From assembly GCA_025594325.1 (NCBI GenBank), contig JANHCV010000006.1:1550001-1614000 (forward strand): 64,000 bases of DNA, in the 5' to 3' direction. Both the position numbers and the translations under genes were made by a program. Under the pieces are notes generated by a model. It ran no database searches. It was not told the origin of the DNA and saw only the letters and a program-made list of their open reading frames with translations. Numbering within the stretch: position 1 is the stretch's first letter; every line of letters begins with the position of its first letter. This document shows positions 45,143 to 56,034 of the stretch, piece after piece. Origin of the DNA: Blastocladiella emersonii ATCC 22665 (taxonomy: Eukaryota; Blastocladiomycota; Blastocladiomycetes; Blastocladiales; Blastocladiaceae).

Positions 45143-46983
45143 CTACACCCACACCTTGAGCTCGCGCGTGGACATAGGCCGGAACAGGACCGACTCGGGC
45201 GGCCGCGTGAGCACCGCGAGCGATTTGGCCACGGCCGTCCCCGCCGCCGCTGCCGCGGAGCTTCCACCGCCGCCTGTTTGTGCCCCAATGACCGGAATCG
45301 CTGTCGCGCCCACCGCGTACCACGTCGCCGCGACGCGTCGAAGCGCTGCCCCCGCGACCACCGGGTCCTTGCGCTCCGCGGGCCGCAGCCGCTTGCGCTC
45401 GGCGCGCCACACGGCCGCGAACCGCGGGAGCTCGTGCGGGTCGTCCATGAGCGCACCAAGCCACCCGAGCAGCGGGTCGGCCGCGGGGACGTGCGGGATT
45501 CCGCGTGTGGCGGTGCGAGCGGAGTTGAGCTGTGCGCAGAAGGCGGCGATCATGGACAGCGAGCCGAGCGACGAGACCGTGTGCGGCGGGAGCGCGAGCG
45601 TCGCGGCGTGCCACTTTGGCTCGAGGCGCGACACGTTGAGGTGCAGGAGCGTCGGTCGGCCGTTTGCGGGCGGCTGCTTGGTCGGTGACGTCGATTCGGG
45701 TGCATTTGGAGAGGTCGGACTCGCTTCTACACTCGAGCAAGGGTGAGTCGCGATGGTGCGGAGGAGAACCGTAGACGGCCACGTACTGCTGTGCAGCTCG
45801 ACGGCATCCTTGTCGTCGGGCCGCTTCTCGCGCATGCGCAGCGAGTACCGGCGGTACTCGGCAATGTCGCCCGCGCTCGTGAGCAGGTTGTGCGCCGCCC
45901 ACCCACCCGAGACGTCTAGAGCTTGCGCGTTAGCGTTCTCCGTGGAATAAACGCAGCGGAAGTCGTACGTCGGAGCTTGGCCTTGGCATCGCCTGTGACG
46001 CCCGGCACGCGGAATGTGTGGACCAGCTCGAGGACGAGATGCACGTCGAGATCCGATGAATCGACGCGCACGAACAGCCGGTGCTCGTCGTACTTGGCGC
46101 CCGATCCAAACAGCGTCGTCTACTCGTCCGCAACGTTAGCCACACGGTTCAGAACTCCATCAGCACCTGCCGTACCGACTCGGTGAACCGCCACCCCTTG
46201 GCCCCGTCGCGGTACGCCAGCAGAGTGTGTACGTTTCCGACCACGGTGCCGCCGCGCACCATCCCGACCCGCAGCATCGAGCGGTGGTGGTTCGCGAGCG
46301 TCAGCCCGACCGGCGGCTCGACGGGCGGCGCGTTCTGGATCCCGTGAAGCGAGATCAGCACGCCGACGACGGGCGCCTGCGCATGGCTGGGCGCAGGGTC
46401 CGGCTGGCTCAGGTGCCGCGAGATGGAGACGTCGGCTACGGAGATTGACGAGATTCAGTTAGAAAGTCGCACTGCTGTCGATCCTTGGGTTTGATGTACC
46501 CCGATTTAGCGGCAAGAACGGTTTACCGCGACGCCCAGGAAGCCGGCCACGGCGCGTCGGCGACATGGACTTCACGCGATACGGCGAGACCGGCCGCGCC
46601 ACTTCCGCTGGTGCGGCTCGGCCTCGGCTCGGTGGCCGTGCCGGAGCGGCGGGTTGCGGAAGTACCTGTGCAGGCGGCTCGAGGACGTGTCGCGGCAAGA
46701 ACCCCTCGCGGCCGTGCACGCGGACGTACACCCAGAGCGACGGGTCGCAGCCCTCGGTATCGGTGCCCGGCGGCATTTCAAGGACACGCACCAGGTTGTT
46801 CGCCTGGACCGTGAGCTCGTCGGTGCCCGGCCGCGCCGTGTATGCGCGCGTCGCGACCATGAGCCGCATCGACGACGACGAAGCCGCAGTCGCCGAAGAA
46901 TCAGTCATGCTGTGGCCCGAGTGGCTCTGCGGCATGGCGAGGTGTTGAGTTTCGACGGTGAGATGGGGAGCAGCGGCGAGCAT
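45143..46983 (-). CDS. SH3-domain protein, possibly nephrocystin-1-like, 549 aa
   Basis: Four exons: 46983-46527, 46435-46167, 46119-45969 and 45915-45143; introns of 91, 47 and 53 nt, phases 1, 0 and 1. Residues about 38-105 form an SH3 domain (MRLMVATRAYTARPGTDELT, WVYVRVHGREGFLPRHVL), followed by a Pro/Arg-rich linker. The rest is a conserved-looking globular region: MLRVGMVRGGTVVGNVHTLL, FVRVDSSDLDVHLVLELVHT and, near the C-terminus, DPLLGWLGALMDDPHELPRF with WRAERKRLRPAERKDP. The order and the last segment resemble the C-terminal domain of nephrocystin-1, a ciliary transition-zone protein, but this rests on my memory of the family and needs a profile search. ATGs at 46935 and 46908 are alternative starts. 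Confidence 0.6.
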
Positions 46984-47613
46984 GGTGGCGGTTTGGTCGT
47001 CTATAGTCTATGGGTTCGCGTCACGTCGCGTCGTCTAAGTCTATCTATACATCCAGCTCCATGCGTTGCGTTTAGTCTTTGCTATTGCAACTGGAGAGCG
47101 GGGCCGCCGTTCACGTTGACGGCTCGGGCCCGGCGACGCGACGCGTCGCGAAAATGGAGACAGTCGCCGTGAGACATCGCGTGACCATAAGCGATCACGC
47201 GTTTTGAAGTCCCCGACTCCACAGTCTCGCTTCGCCTCCTGTCCGCGAGTCTGGCCATCGGACATCGAAGGGCCATCCGATCACGGCCGACTTGTGCGCG
47301 GGCGGCTCTCCTGACGCGCTCCGAAATGGCCTCCAAGGCAGTCATGTGACGACGGAGACGCGTCGCGCGACGCGTCGTCGCCGTGTCTCGCACCGCCGGA
47401 GCGCCAGGGCGCGCGGTCGGATCGCAAACTACACGTGTGCGCGCTAAGGTTCGAGCGCACGCGTCACGGCAGCGTTCGGGCCGCGACATCCATGCACACG
47501 CCCCATCGCAATGAATCTCAACGTGCATGCATTCTGATCAGCGCGACTCGACGTTTCGGTGTCGACCCTTCACCTTCTACCAGCTACTTTGACCGCCACA
47601 TCCGCCGACCTAC
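46984..47613. other. divergent region upstream of the Kv channel
   Basis: About 630 bp between the SH3 gene (-) and the channel (+). Rich in GACGCG/ACGCGT words, including the 20-bp palindrome listed next. No gene seen. Confidence 0.45.
47357..47376. repeat. 20-bp perfect palindrome with two ACGCGT sites
   Basis: GACGCGTCGCGCGACGCGTC is identical to its reverse complement and contains ACGCGT twice. It lies about 240 bp upstream of the channel ATG. Confidence 0.85.
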
Positions 47614-50266
47614 ATGACCGGATTCCCGTTCGGAAGGAGGTCTCCGCAGGACCAGCGGGTCTATCCCGGTGCAAATGGTGACGACGGGACCGCGAGCGCC
47701 GGGGACATGCAGCAACAGTCCGCGCCGATCGGCCGCGGGAACGTGCTGCCGCCACTACGGCAATCGAGTGCGTCGACGACCGCGACCGACGAGCAGCAGG
47801 TGCGACCGAGCGACCAGCACACGGTCATCCAGGTGATCCGCGCGTCGCCCAACTCGAGCGCCATCGTCCACGCTTCCAACTCGCAGGAGAGCAGCAGCCA
47901 TTCCTTTTCGGTCGCCATGGGACCAGCGACTACAGGCGCTGACCCGTACCGGTCGCGCTCGGTCTCGCCGTCGCCGCGCGCGAGCATACACAACGGTATC
48001 ACGCCCGCCCGATCCGCGCAGCTGCGCGGCCCGCCGGCCCTCTCGATGCCGCTTGTGTCGGTCAACGACGGCGAGGAGCACGTCGACACGCCCGTCACCG
48101 ACAAGAGCCCGAGGGCGCTGCTCCCGCACACGGCGTCGACGCGCAAGGCGACCATCATGTCCAACGATTCGTCGGTCTCGGGTGACCGGCGATCGCAGGG
48201 CAAGGGCGGCAGTCTGTTCACCTCGTTCCTCAACTTCAGCGGCATCCGGCGCAGCCGCCAGGTCAGCGCGCAGTCGTCGGTCGCGGGCATGTACTCAGCG
48301 CAGACGTCGGGACTCCTGCGCATGCCCAAGGTGCAGCAGAACGCGCTCATGGCGGGCGGCGTGGGCGGCGCCACGGCGAGCCAGTGGAGCCTCGGGTCCG
48401 TCCAGCACGTCAGCAAGCTCCCGCTGTGGCCACCGATCCCCCCGTCGCTCATGAGATACGGCGTCGTGCGCATGCGCATCCATCGCACCATGACGCACCC
48501 GACCGGGTCCAAGGTCTCGCTCGTGTTCAACTGGATCTACCTCGCCATCGTCGTCGTGTCGTTGGTCCTCATGATCGCCGGTACGCGCCTCGTGTCGCTC
48601 GTGGCACGCTTGTCGTAGCTGACTCGCGCCTCGCCTCCGCGTAGAGTCGTTCACGGTCGTCATCAGCAACAAGGAGTACACGGAGATCCTCTTCTCGCTC
48701 GAGATCATCACCAACGTCTTCTTCACGGTCGAGTACGTGAGCCGGCTCGCGACGTGGCCGACCGACGAGCTCGAGCGCTTCTTCAAGTCGATCATCAACT
48801 GGACCGACGCCATCGCCGTGGTCCCGTTCTGGCTCAACCTGCTGTCGTCGAAGCGGGACCCGTCGCTCGGGTACTACGGATTCTGGCGCGTCGTGCAGCT
48901 GTTCCGCGTGTTCCGCCTGTTCAAGGTCATCCGCATGTCGACGCAGCTGCGGCTCGCGTACCGCGCCTTCAAGAAGTCGCGCGACGGGATCCTCATGCTC
49001 ATCTTCATCTTCTCGCTCGCCCTCACCTTCTTCTCGACCCTCGTCTACTACGCCGAGATCCAGACGTGTGAGGTCAACGCCAACGGGCAGCTCGTCTACA
49101 ACTGGCCCGACGAGCTGGTCGGCACACGCTGCGCGTTCCAGTCGATTGTCGACGCCATGTGGTGGGTACGTGGCCCACTCTCGCGCTTCACTCGTTTCTC
49201 CCAGGCCGGTCGTGCTGACATTTCGCCCGCGACATGCAGTGCATCGTCACAATCACGTACGAAAATTTTCATTGATGACCACCGCCCGTCGCCCGCGCTG
49301 ACGCCTTCGCGTCCCGTAGCACGACTGGTTACGGCGACATCGTGCCAAAATCCGTGTACGGCAAGCTCGTCGGTGCGGGGACCATGCTCGCGGCCGTCAT
49401 GATGTTCTCGTTCCCGATCACCATCTTCAGCCAGTCGCTCGCCGAGGTCTACCGCGTACGTGGTTCACTTGTTGCTCCGCGACTCCACAACATCTCACAC
49501 GTCGCGTCGACTGTAGGAACACCGCCAGCACAAGGCGACCATGGAGGCCGTCGCGCAGCGGCTCAAGGAGAAGCGCGAAAAGGAGATTGCCGAGATCGCG
49601 CGGCAACGCGCGCTTGCGAACGGCGACGCCGCGGGCCTGAAAGCGGCAAGCCAGTCCTCGCTCAACCTCAACGGCAGCGTGCGGGACCTGACGCAGTCGG
49701 TGCGCGCCATCAGCGCTGCGGGCAACAGCGACGACGGCGCCGGTGTGCACCCTGACGACGCAGCCCACCTGCACGAGACGCAGATCATCCTCGAGCAGTG
49801 CTTCGACCGGTGTACGCGCGAGCTCGAGAACGTGCGCAACGCCGTCGAGGACCTGACGGCGCTGCTCAGCGAACTGCGCACCGTCAGCTCGCGCCAGGTG
49901 TCCACGGCCAAGGCGCACCACGACCACGCCGCCGGCCGGATCCGCGGGCTGCAATCGCAGGTCGAGCAGCTCCAGGCCAACGCCGTCGTCAACAGCAGCG
50001 GCGGAGCAGGTGGCGGCGGCGGGCCGCGGCGCGACCGCGAAGGATCGGTCATGCTGTCGTCCAGGGCGGGCAGCGTCAACCTCATGGCGACTATCTCGGC
50101 GTCCATGCGTCGGCGATCGTCAACCGTGTCCATGGAGTCGAACCGGTCCGGGTACTTTGCCGCGGGGCACGCCAGCGCGACAGGGCTCGAAGGCCTCGCC
50201 GTTCTGCAGCCACTGGCAGGAACGAGTCCGCGGTCTCAGGGGTTGCAGCCGCCAACGGGTCCATGA
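47614..50266 (+). CDS. Kv-type voltage-gated potassium channel, 796 aa
   Basis: Exons 47614-48580, 48645-49165, 49240-49256 (17 nt), 49320-49455 and 49517-50266; phases 1, 0, 2 and 0. A Ser/Gln-rich N-terminus of about 280 residues lacks a T1 domain. S1 starts at SLVFNWIYLAIVVVSLVLMI, and S2-S3 include FSLEIITNVFFTVEYVSRLA and WTDAIAVVPFWLNLL. S4 is FWRVVQLFRVFRLFKVIRMS with basic residues every third position. S5 (ILMLIFIFSLALTFFSTLVY), a pore helix (AFQSIVDAMWW) and the filter TTGYGD at about 503-508 follow, with the microexon coding the segment just before it. S6 ends MMFSFPITIFSQSLAEV. A C-terminal coiled coil lies at about 555-715. It would move K+ out of the cell on depolarisation. Confidence 0.93.
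49240..49256 (+). other. 17-nt microexon of the Kv channel
   Basis: Between acceptor ATGCAG (to 49239) and donor GTACGA (from 49257). It encodes Cys-Ile-Val-Thr-Ile plus two bases of a Thr codon, directly in front of TTGYGD. Skipping it would shift the frame (17 nt), so its inclusion is required for a working pore. Confidence 0.85.
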
Positions 50267-50395
50267 CGAAATATAGAGTCTATCGCTATTTTGATGAACG
50301 GCTTATATTATTCAACGACAAAGGACGAGATCGAGTGCAAGCGCCACATACGCGTGAGTGGCGCAACGCGTCGTGGTGGCGCGGACGCGCCGCGT

Positions 50396-51082
50396 TTAAT
50401 ACTTAAAGCGAAGGTCGCGAGTGCCGTTGGCCTTCAGATGGTACTCGCGCGTGTAGCGCATATCGTAACCACTGTCAGCGCGCCGCGGGCGGCCAAACCC
50501 ACCGTGCGAACGGCCGCCACTACCGCCGCCCCAGCCGCCGCCGTATCCATCGCTCATGTAGACAAACTGCGGGGCGTAGCCATACGCGAAGAAGCCAAAC
50601 GGCTGTGCGGGCGGCGATTCGGGGCGCGCGAAGAACTCGTAGCCCCACGTGTCCGAGCTCTGCTGATGCTGCTGCTTCGGCGGCTCGGGCTGAGGAGCTG
50701 GTTGCGGCTGCGGCTGCGGCTCAGGGGCAGGCGGAGTGTACGACGAGTTCGAGCTGTAGGAATTGTGCGGCGAGTTGAAGCCGCTCGAGTTGCTGTACGA
50801 GCTCGAAGTACTCGAGCTGTAACCGGGCTGCTCGCGGGGAGGTGACGGCGGCGGGGCCGGTGCTTGGGGACGAAAGAATTCGTTGTCGTAGATTCGACGC
50901 CTTTCGGGATCATTGAGCACCTCGTATGCCGTCGTGATGGCCCAGAAGCGCTCCTTGGCGCCGGGTGCCATGTTGCGGTCTGGATGGCAAGTGAGCGCCA
51001 GCTTGCGGTACACGCTGCCGAGCTCCTCCTGTTTGACGTAGCGTGAGACGCCAAGAACTTCGTAATAGTTTGTGCGGGTCAT
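50396..51082 (-). CDS. DnaJ-domain (Hsp40) protein, 228 aa
   Basis: Single exon with ATG at 51082. J-domain at residues 1-66: NYYEVLGVSR, the essential HPD motif in TCHPDRN, and VLNDPERRRIYDNEFF. It stimulates an Hsp70 ATPase. After the J-domain there is a Pro/Ser/Gln-rich low-complexity region (EPQPQPQPAPQPEPPKQQ) and an aromatic Gly-rich stretch (GYGGGWGGGSGG), ending LRFKY. There is no G/F region of the class I type, no zinc finger and no signal peptide or membrane segment, so it is a class III (type C) J-protein, probably cytosolic or nuclear. It converges with the Kv channel across about 130 bp. Confidence 0.93.
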   Translation of the reverse strand: MTRTNYYEVLGVSRYVKQEELGSVYRKLALTCHPDRNMAPGAKERFWAITTAYEVLNDPERRRIYDNEFFRPQAPAPPPSPPREQPGYSSSTSSSYSNSSGFNSPHNSYSSNSSYTPPAPEPQPQPQPAPQPEPPKQQHQQSSDTWGYEFFARPESPPAQPFGFFAYGYAPQFVYMSDGYGGGWGGGSGGRSHGGFGRPRRADSGYDMRYTREYHLKANGTRDLRFKY

Positions 51083-51301
51083 TGAATGATGGGTAAGATG
51101 ATGGCCAAGCTCGCGCAGGGAAGGCAGGCTGCCTTTTATACGTCGGCCGCGATGCCCGCCGATCCTCATTTCTAGCGGACAAACGTTTGACAAAACACAA
51201 AAAGGACATAATTCATTTCGGTTTTCCAATTTTTACAACGTTCGGCCCCTGGGACATTCGTGTGACAAACCTTTTCCCTTTGGGGAACTTGGCTTGGCGC
51301 G

Positions 51302-53320
51302 TCAAAGCCCCCATCCCTCCTCGTCGCCAACCAGCTCGACGTTGGGCCCTGTTGCCGTTTGCGAATCGCAGGCCCACCCTCGGACGCGCTCAATCGCACG
51401 GACCACGGCGCGGGACTCGCGATCAAAGCCGTCCGCGATGTGGCCAGCGACACGGGACGGCCGGAACAGGAAGTTAAGCTTGAGCAGCCTGGCCCAGCCC
51501 GAAGTCAGCGGGATCGGGAAGTGCAGCGTCCACGGCTCGTTGGTGAGAGGTCCGACAACAACGCGCTTGCCGACGTTCAAGTCCGTGAGATTCGGCGACT
51601 GTGCAAGCAAGCTGAGAGTGGCAGGGCTGATGGCCGCGAGCGGCACGTTCTTGCGCACAGTCTTGACACGAATTTCGAGGCTAAGGCTCGTGAGCACCGG
51701 GAACACGCGGGGAAGCTCAAAGTTCCACGGAAACGCAGGGTGCGTGTCGGGTTCTTTGACGATGTGGAGACGTTTGAGTGCACCGACGCGTACAAGCAGA
51801 TCGGCATAGCTGAACCGCTTGACGTTGACGGAGAGTGAAGTAAGCTGATCAAGCACTAGAGCTTGAGCGTTCAAGAAAACATCGGGAACGCGGCTGAGGT
51901 CCACCTCGCGGAGGCGAGGCAGGTAGGCGGGCAACCCTACCGGAATGAACGGCCGGTTTCCCGCAAAGTATTCGGCCTGGTTACCGGTGTGAACGACCGA
52001 AGGCCACGTTACGATAGGCTGATTGTCTAAGTTGGTAGACGTTCCACAATCATCGACGGTAAGCTTGACCAAGCTGGGAAGCCTGAAAGCCAGGCGCAGC
52101 GCCATGACACTGTCGGATGACACGGTGATTTCTTCGAGTGAAGAAAGTGTGCGCAGGCTCGTACAGTCGTCAGCGGTAATAGCGCGCATCGTAGCCTCGT
52201 TTGCTAGAGTCAAGTTGAGCTGGCGCATACGGAAGAAGCCTGTAAGTTGACCAATCGGGAGATCAATGGAGCTGTCGACCGAGGCAACAGACGACTCGAG
52301 CCGTGGAAATCGAACACCGTCAAGGGCGACATGCAGTTCGCCGCCCTTGAGCGACCGCAAGTTACACGTCGCGTCCGGTTGCATGTGCGCGAGAAACACG
52401 TGTGCCGAATTCATTTTGAGATCGAGGGACAAGAGCTGCGGCGGAAGAGAGCGCGGTAGCCGCTCGAGCTGTTCGTCTGTAATTCCACGCGCGATGCCAT
52501 CGAGTGGGTGCGAGGAAAAAGTGCCTTGAGTCGAGCTGCGAGCGTCATCGAGGTGCAGTGTGAGCATTGCGAGCGTGGGATAGTTGGTAAGCAGCGAGCC
52601 AAGCACGGGGAGAGCAATATCCGAGACCTCGATTGAGAGCGACTTGACCGCGGGAAGGAGTGGGAGCTGGCGCGCGATACACGGCGAGGATTGCGGAGCC
52701 GAGGCTTGCGAGCGATGGTTGGGATAGCAACAGTACTCCTCGATCAGCTTGACGTCGGTGGCGCGCGGAAGCGTGAGGCCATCCAGTGCGCTCGCGTCGC
52801 TGGCACACAGGAGGTCCAGCTTGAGGTACGTGATTCGTTCGGCAACGAGATCGAGGATCGTCCGCAAAGTTTCTCGCGAGTCATAATTCGAGAGCTCGAG
52901 GCGCTGGAGGCCCGTCGCGTAGCTGAGAAGCTGGCAAACGGCAGGCAGCGCGTGCATACGGCGAACGCTGTGGCCGTGGTCGGAACGAAACAGCTGAAGC
53001 TTGCGAATGTAGGCCGCGTTCACGGCAAGACGACTGGTCGAGTTGACGTAGAGTCCGGTCAGCGCCACCGTGAAGTGACTCGAAACGAGTCCGTTACCGT
53101 CATCCGAAGCGTTGCATTTGGTGAGGCGGATCGAGTGTGCAAGCTCGCGCCCGGCAATCCCAAAGAGCGACCGGTTCGCGCGCCCGAACGCGACGAGGGA
53201 GGCGTAGTCGGGGTCCCACGCCGCCTTCGCCCCGCTTGCGACAACGCGCCGGGCAATGATGCGCAGAACGTCATCCGGCAGAGTGCATAAAGTCAGAGGT
53301 GTTTCATTAGCTTCGTTCAT
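51302..53320 (-). CDS. F-box/leucine-rich protein (family member 1), 672 aa
   Basis: Single exon, ATG at 53320. The N-terminus reads LTLCTLPDDVLRIIARRVV, an F-box; then about 500 residues of irregular leucine-rich repeats (LQRLELSNYD, VKSLSIEVSD, LAMLTLHLDD, LLSLDLKMN, LVKLTVDDC, LTSLSLEIRV, LTDLNVGKR). The C-terminal block FRPSRVAGHIADGFDRESRA ... WACDSQTATG ... EEGWGL is shared with the members at 53543 and 61180 and both pseudogenes. Likely a substrate receptor of an SCF ubiquitin ligase; target unknown. It is the most divergent of the three intact members. Confidence 0.8.
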   Translation of the reverse strand: MNEANETPLTLCTLPDDVLRIIARRVVASGAKAAWDPDYASLVAFGRANRSLFGIAGRELAHSIRLTKCNASDDGNGLVSSHFTVALTGLYVNSTSRLAVNAAYIRKLQLFRSDHGHSVRRMHALPAVCQLLSYATGLQRLELSNYDSRETLRTILDLVAERITYLKLDLLCASDASALDGLTLPRATDVKLIEEYCCYPNHRSQASAPQSSPCIARQLPLLPAVKSLSIEVSDIALPVLGSLLTNYPTLAMLTLHLDDARSSTQGTFSSHPLDGIARGITDEQLERLPRSLPPQLLSLDLKMNSAHVFLAHMQPDATCNLRSLKGGELHVALDGVRFPRLESSVASVDSSIDLPIGQLTGFFRMRQLNLTLANEATMRAITADDCTSLRTLSSLEEITVSSDSVMALRLAFRLPSLVKLTVDDCGTSTNLDNQPIVTWPSVVHTGNQAEYFAGNRPFIPVGLPAYLPRLREVDLSRVPDVFLNAQALVLDQLTSLSVNVKRFSYADLLVRVGALKRLHIVKEPDTHPAFPWNFELPRVFPVLTSLSLEIRVKTVRKNVPLAAISPATLSLLAQSPNLTDLNVGKRVVVGPLTNEPWTLHFPIPLTSGWARLLKLNFLFRPSRVAGHIADGFDRESRAVVRAIERVRGWACDSQTATGPNVELVGDEEGWGL

Positions 53321-53542
53321 GATTGCGGTGGTTGTGAACGGGAGCTGGTGCGAACGCTCTCAGCAGGGGTTCTGCTCTCAGAAAGCGCGGAACCGAGTCG
53401 ACCGCGCACCCGATGCACGTGACACTGACCTCACGTGCGGGTAAGCGGCGCGTGGCCGAAGCGAAACCTAGCGGTGTGTCTGAGCAGCGTCGTTGACTGT
53501 GAAGAGTAAACAAAACCAATGTAATGACAGACTGCTTCATGA

Positions 53543-55651
53543 CTACACCAAATCCCAGCCCTCGTCTTCGCCCACGACCTCGATCTCTGGAACCGCACCT
53601 GCCGCAGGATCGCAAGCCCACGTGCGGATCTGCTCCACACCGCGGATCACGGAGGCAGCTTCGCGGTGCGTGCTGGAAGCGAGATGCCCAACGACGCGCG
53701 AGGGTCGGACCGTGAAGGCGAGTTGTGTGAGAGCGAGCCAGCACTTGGGAAGCGGCAGCGGGAAGTGCAGCGTCCAGGGTGCTGCCACTGACTGATTCGG
53801 GGTAAGCGGACCGACTTTGATGGATCCGATCACGGAAATCTTGGACAGCTTGGGCGAACAGGCAAGGCTGCGGAGCGAGACTGGAGCAAGCGCGGCCGCA
53901 TGCTCGTTTTCGTGTGTTATGATGGCTGCGATAGTAAGGGAGAATGATTTGAGTCGAGGAAGTGCGCGTGGGAGCACAATTTCCCAAGGCTTCACGCAGC
54001 CGCACTGCAGCGGGCTGATGGACGGGTCGGGGCAAGTGAAATGTCTCATGGACACAACGTGATCAAGCTGGAGCTCCACGAGGGAGCTGCAATCCGCAGG
54101 TACTGCGAGGCGGTCATCCGGGAGCGGGCGCAAGCGAAGCGTTTTTAGCCGAGCGAGGACGTGAGCGGGGCCATCAATGACAAGCGAGTGTTGCCAGATG
54201 TCGACGTCCCGGAGTCGCATCGAGTAACCAGGAAGAGTGAGGCATGGGCGGTCGCCAAAGACTCGCGCGACATCGTCGCTCAACCAAACTGGCCAAGTTA
54301 CAAGAGGCGCCACCGTTTCGCCAAAGGGACCTACGATGTCCCCGCGAACGTAAAGCTTTCGAAGACCTGGCATGAAAAAGATGCGAAGGATCGCAGCCGC
54401 AATTTCCGGGGGAACAGTAAGCGTGGTCATGCACCCCAAAGTACGCCCCGGCGAGGGCAGGTTCGCGTGCGAGGGCGATACGAGTGAGGCTGCATCTGCA
54501 AGGGCGCGACTGGTGGCCATGCAAGGCTTGTTGAGACTTAGCTCTGTCAGGGCGTGCAACCTAGAAAGCTCGAAAATTGATGTGATCCTTTTCGCTTGAG
54601 GTGAAGCAGCGACGGTAAGCTGCTCAAGACGCGGGAACCGTTGAGTGTTGAGCGCGACATGGAGCTCGCATCCGCCGAGTGAGCGGATTTGACAATCCGG
54701 GTTTGGGGCCAGGTGCTCAAAGATGGAGCTAGCCGAGTCCATATTGAGCGAGACCGACGTGAGCTGCGGGGAAAGAGTACGTGGCAAGATACTGAAATGC
54801 TCGGCCGTGATTCGAGTAGCGATACCGTCACGCGAAGATGTCTGAGAACTCACTGAGCTGGGCCCAGCAGTAAGAAAAAGCTTCACAAGGGTGGGATAAG
54901 CAGTTAGGAGCGTCCGCATCGTTGTGGCATCCAGGTCGGTCACCCGCAGTGAAAGAATCTGAACAGCAGGGAGTTGAAGCGATAGTTCTCGTACAACGCA
55001 CAAGCTGCGGAAGTGGCGCTGCCGGTGCTCGGAGAGCAAGCAAAAGTCACCCTTGATCGTAAATGTAGTTGCGCGCGCAAAGTTTAGGTCGCCCAGCGCC
55101 GCCAACTCGGTTGCGCATCGCAAAGTCACCCTGACCGACGAGACGCGGTCTGCAACTAAGCCAAGCAGCGTGCGAACAGTTGCCGGGGAATCACAGTTTT
55201 GCAGCATGATACGTTCCAAGCCCGTTGCGCGGCGCAAGAGGGAGAAAAGCGCAGGGACTGCAGGAACCTGAGCAGACCGGTTGCTTGATGTGCTCGATGA
55301 CACGAAAAACCAGATTGTCTGCACGAGGGCGGCGTTGGCGGGAAAACCTGGAAAACCGGGCACGCCGCGATCGCCCTCGTTGAGATACAGGCCCCTGCGC
55401 GTGAGCAGGAAGTTGTTTGAGCGAAGCCCGCCGTCTTCGGTCAGGACGCAGTCCTCGAATTGAACAAACTTGGTAAGTTCCACCATGGCGAGATCAAAGA
55501 GCTCACGGTTCACGCGGGCCAAGGCAATGAGCGACGTAAGGTCCTTGGTCAGAGAAACTTTGTCAGCCCTCGCCCAGCCGGTGCGGCGGATAATCATTCG
55601 CAAGAGTTCCCTCGGAAGATTGCATAAAGTGAGCGTCGGCGTTCGATCCAT
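53543..55651 (-). CDS. F-box/leucine-rich protein (family member 2), 702 aa
   Basis: Single exon, ATG at 55651. The F-box N-terminus is LTLCNLPRELLRMIIRRTG. Conserved family segments in order: LARVNRELFDLAMVELTKFV, LTRRGLYLNEGDRG, ATVRTLLGLVADRVSSV, QILSLRVTDLDATTMRTLLT, SLGGCELHVALNTQRFPRLE, MTTLTVPPEIAAAILRIFFM, then FTVRPSRVVGHLASSTHRE and VVGEDEGWDLV at the end. Leucine-rich repeats fill the middle. Same-strand neighbour of member 1 with 222 bp between them. Role as in member 1: SCF substrate recognition by inference. Confidence 0.82.
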   Translation of the reverse strand: MDRTPTLTLCNLPRELLRMIIRRTGWARADKVSLTKDLTSLIALARVNRELFDLAMVELTKFVQFEDCVLTEDGGLRSNNFLLTRRGLYLNEGDRGVPGFPGFPANAALVQTIWFFVSSSTSSNRSAQVPAVPALFSLLRRATGLERIMLQNCDSPATVRTLLGLVADRVSSVRVTLRCATELAALGDLNFARATTFTIKGDFCLLSEHRQRHFRSLCVVRELSLQLPAVQILSLRVTDLDATTMRTLLTAYPTLVKLFLTAGPSSVSSQTSSRDGIATRITAEHFSILPRTLSPQLTSVSLNMDSASSIFEHLAPNPDCQIRSLGGCELHVALNTQRFPRLEQLTVAASPQAKRITSIFELSRLHALTELSLNKPCMATSRALADAASLVSPSHANLPSPGRTLGCMTTLTVPPEIAAAILRIFFMPGLRKLYVRGDIVGPFGETVAPLVTWPVWLSDDVARVFGDRPCLTLPGYSMRLRDVDIWQHSLVIDGPAHVLARLKTLRLRPLPDDRLAVPADCSSLVELQLDHVVSMRHFTCPDPSISPLQCGCVKPWEIVLPRALPRLKSFSLTIAAIITHENEHAAALAPVSLRSLACSPKLSKISVIGSIKVGPLTPNQSVAAPWTLHFPLPLPKCWLALTQLAFTVRPSRVVGHLASSTHREAASVIRGVEQIRTWACDPAAGAVPEIEVVGEDEGWDLV

Positions 55652-56034
55652 TTGTGTGACATGAGCGGGGTTCAGGGGAGGCTCAACAGGATGTGTGGCG
55701 CCGCGATTCGTTCAGCCCGCTTCAAGTCCGCAGGTCGTCCTCACATGATCGATCATGTGATTGTCTCACGCGCGGAGACACTGACGCGTCGCGTGGTCGA
55801 TGTCGATCGGACCACACGTTCGCCGAATTTTACTTGAACCACCTAGACGCTTCGCGTCTGGTCTTCAATGGAGGGCTAAAGCCCTCCGCCACGTTGGAGC
55901 ACGGCACACGCGGGAGGTTTTGTACCGCTGACAGTCGCGCGTCATTATGGAGTCGCATCTCTGTTCCCATCACACACCAAAAAAAATTGAAAGCAGCTAA
56001 GTATACTTTATAACACTACAAATGAAATCTTACA
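55652..56034. other. intergenic region between F-box member 2 and the Helitron remnant
   Basis: About 380 bp; contains CTGACGCGTCGCG near 55781-55793 and an AT-rich stretch with an A-run at 55979-56040, the probable 3' end of the helicase element. No TC...CTRR Helitron ends could be recognised with confidence. Confidence 0.4.
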
